The position numbers and the translations under genes were made by a program. From NCBI RefSeq assembly GCF_014873855.1, contig NZ_JADBEL010000023.1, positions 1 through 49,796 of the forward strand: 49,796 nucleotides of DNA, read 5' to 3'. Every line of letters begins with the position of its first letter. Position 1 is the stretch's first letter. Origin of the DNA: Sporosarcina limicola (GTDB lineage: Bacteria; Bacillota; Bacilli; Bacillales_A; Planococcaceae). The notes under the pieces were generated by a model that ran no database searches, had not been told where the DNA came from, and saw nothing but the letters and a program-made list of their open reading frames with translations. Below, one piece after another: positions 49,543 through 49,796 of this stretch.

Positions 49543-49796
49543 AAGGCGGTGATAAACCCATACAAGGCGGTGATAAAGTCACTCAAGGCGGTGATAACCG
49601 ATTCCAGGGGCACATGTTGAGGGAATTACATCCATATTTAGTATGAAATCAGCGAGGCAGTGATAAATAGTGTTAAGGCGGTGATAAAGTACGACAAGGC
49701 GGTGATAAACCCATACAAGGCGGTGATAAAGTCACTCAAGGCGGTGATAACCGATTCCAGGGGCACATGTTGAGGGAATTACATCCATATTTAGTA
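49543..49796. repeat. 21-bp repeat array 2, in a 153-bp higher-order direct repeat, continuing past the window
   Basis: Units begin at 49543, 49564, 49585, then 49654, 49675, 49696, 49717 and 49738, always 21 bp apart inside each block. The core is AAGGCGGTGATAA with 8-bp variable parts (ACCCATAC, AGTCACTC, CCGATTCC). The block 49543-49643, including the non-repeat tail GGGGCACATGTTGAGGGAAT, reappears at 49696-49796, an offset of 153 bp. The window ends inside the array. Confidence 0.85.

Noticed and set aside
49543..49796. CRISPR array
   Set aside because: The repeats are 13-bp cores every 21 bp with 8-bp gaps; CRISPR spacers are about 30 bp, and no cas genes are present.

Overview
The window looks like a low-GC Gram-positive chromosome of the order Bacillales, most probably a Planococcaceae (Sporosarcina- or Lysinibacillus-like) bacterium. 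This is inferred from S-layer homology proteins, purine-rich Shine-Dalgarno sites with frequent TTG/GTG starts, a T-box leader, ECF sigma/anti-sigma operons with DUF4179- and DUF4367-type partners, a type 3 prolyl-tRNA synthetase and YoaP-, YqeY- and MccF-like proteins. I saw no rRNA, tRNA, CRISPR array, replication origin or intact insertion sequence.

Layout. 1-2350: tail of an SLH protein, an exonuclease relic, an AraC regulator and an IS4-type transposase relic. 2350-7300: a small XRE regulator with a membrane protein and an M23 peptidase, a PIG-L deacetylase lipoprotein, and an SLH surface protein. 7300-14010: an N-terminally clipped ImmA/IrrE peptidase, a coiled-coil protein, an S66 carboxypeptidase, YqeY, a divergent catalase and two GNAT acetyltransferases. 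14100-20400 is a gene graveyard: a C-terminally clipped XRE-ImmA protein, an orphan leader peptide with attenuator, two ABC permease relics, an ECF sigma/anti-sigma operon collapsed by deletion and a racemase relic, all threaded with dispersed palindromic repeats. 20500-21300: an overlapping two-gene module that might be a toxin-antitoxin pair. 21600-27000: a MarR/MFS efflux unit with a perfect palindromic operator, YoaP behind a G12 tract, a toroid protein between direct repeats, and a DUF4300 lipoprotein.

27000-36000: T-box-regulated ProRS, a chemoreceptor, a TauE/SafE exporter, an ECF sigma/anti-sigma operon, a secreted protein and a TsdA-like dihaem cytochrome c. 36000-40700: an AlaX-type editing protein, then a GlcD/D-lactate dehydrogenase-like flavoprotein with a BASS transporter, divergent from a FadR-type regulator; two TGGT-N3-ACCA operator-like sites lie between them. 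40700-45200: two more ECF sigma/anti-sigma operons, one sharing a duplicated promoter block with a lipoprotein gene. 45500-49796: a frameshifted hydrolase, a Fic protein, an FMN reductase with a premature stop, and an EamA transporter bracketed by two arrays of a 21-bp repeat.

The coherent working units are the hydroxy-acid utilisation locus, the drug-efflux locus, three intact ECF signalling operons and the T-box/ProRS unit. The most unusual items are the 21-bp arrays, the dispersed palindromic element, the two complementary XRE-ImmA halves, the orphan attenuator and the overlapping pair at 20.5-21.3 kb. All assignments come from reading the sequence by eye; no database search was possible.
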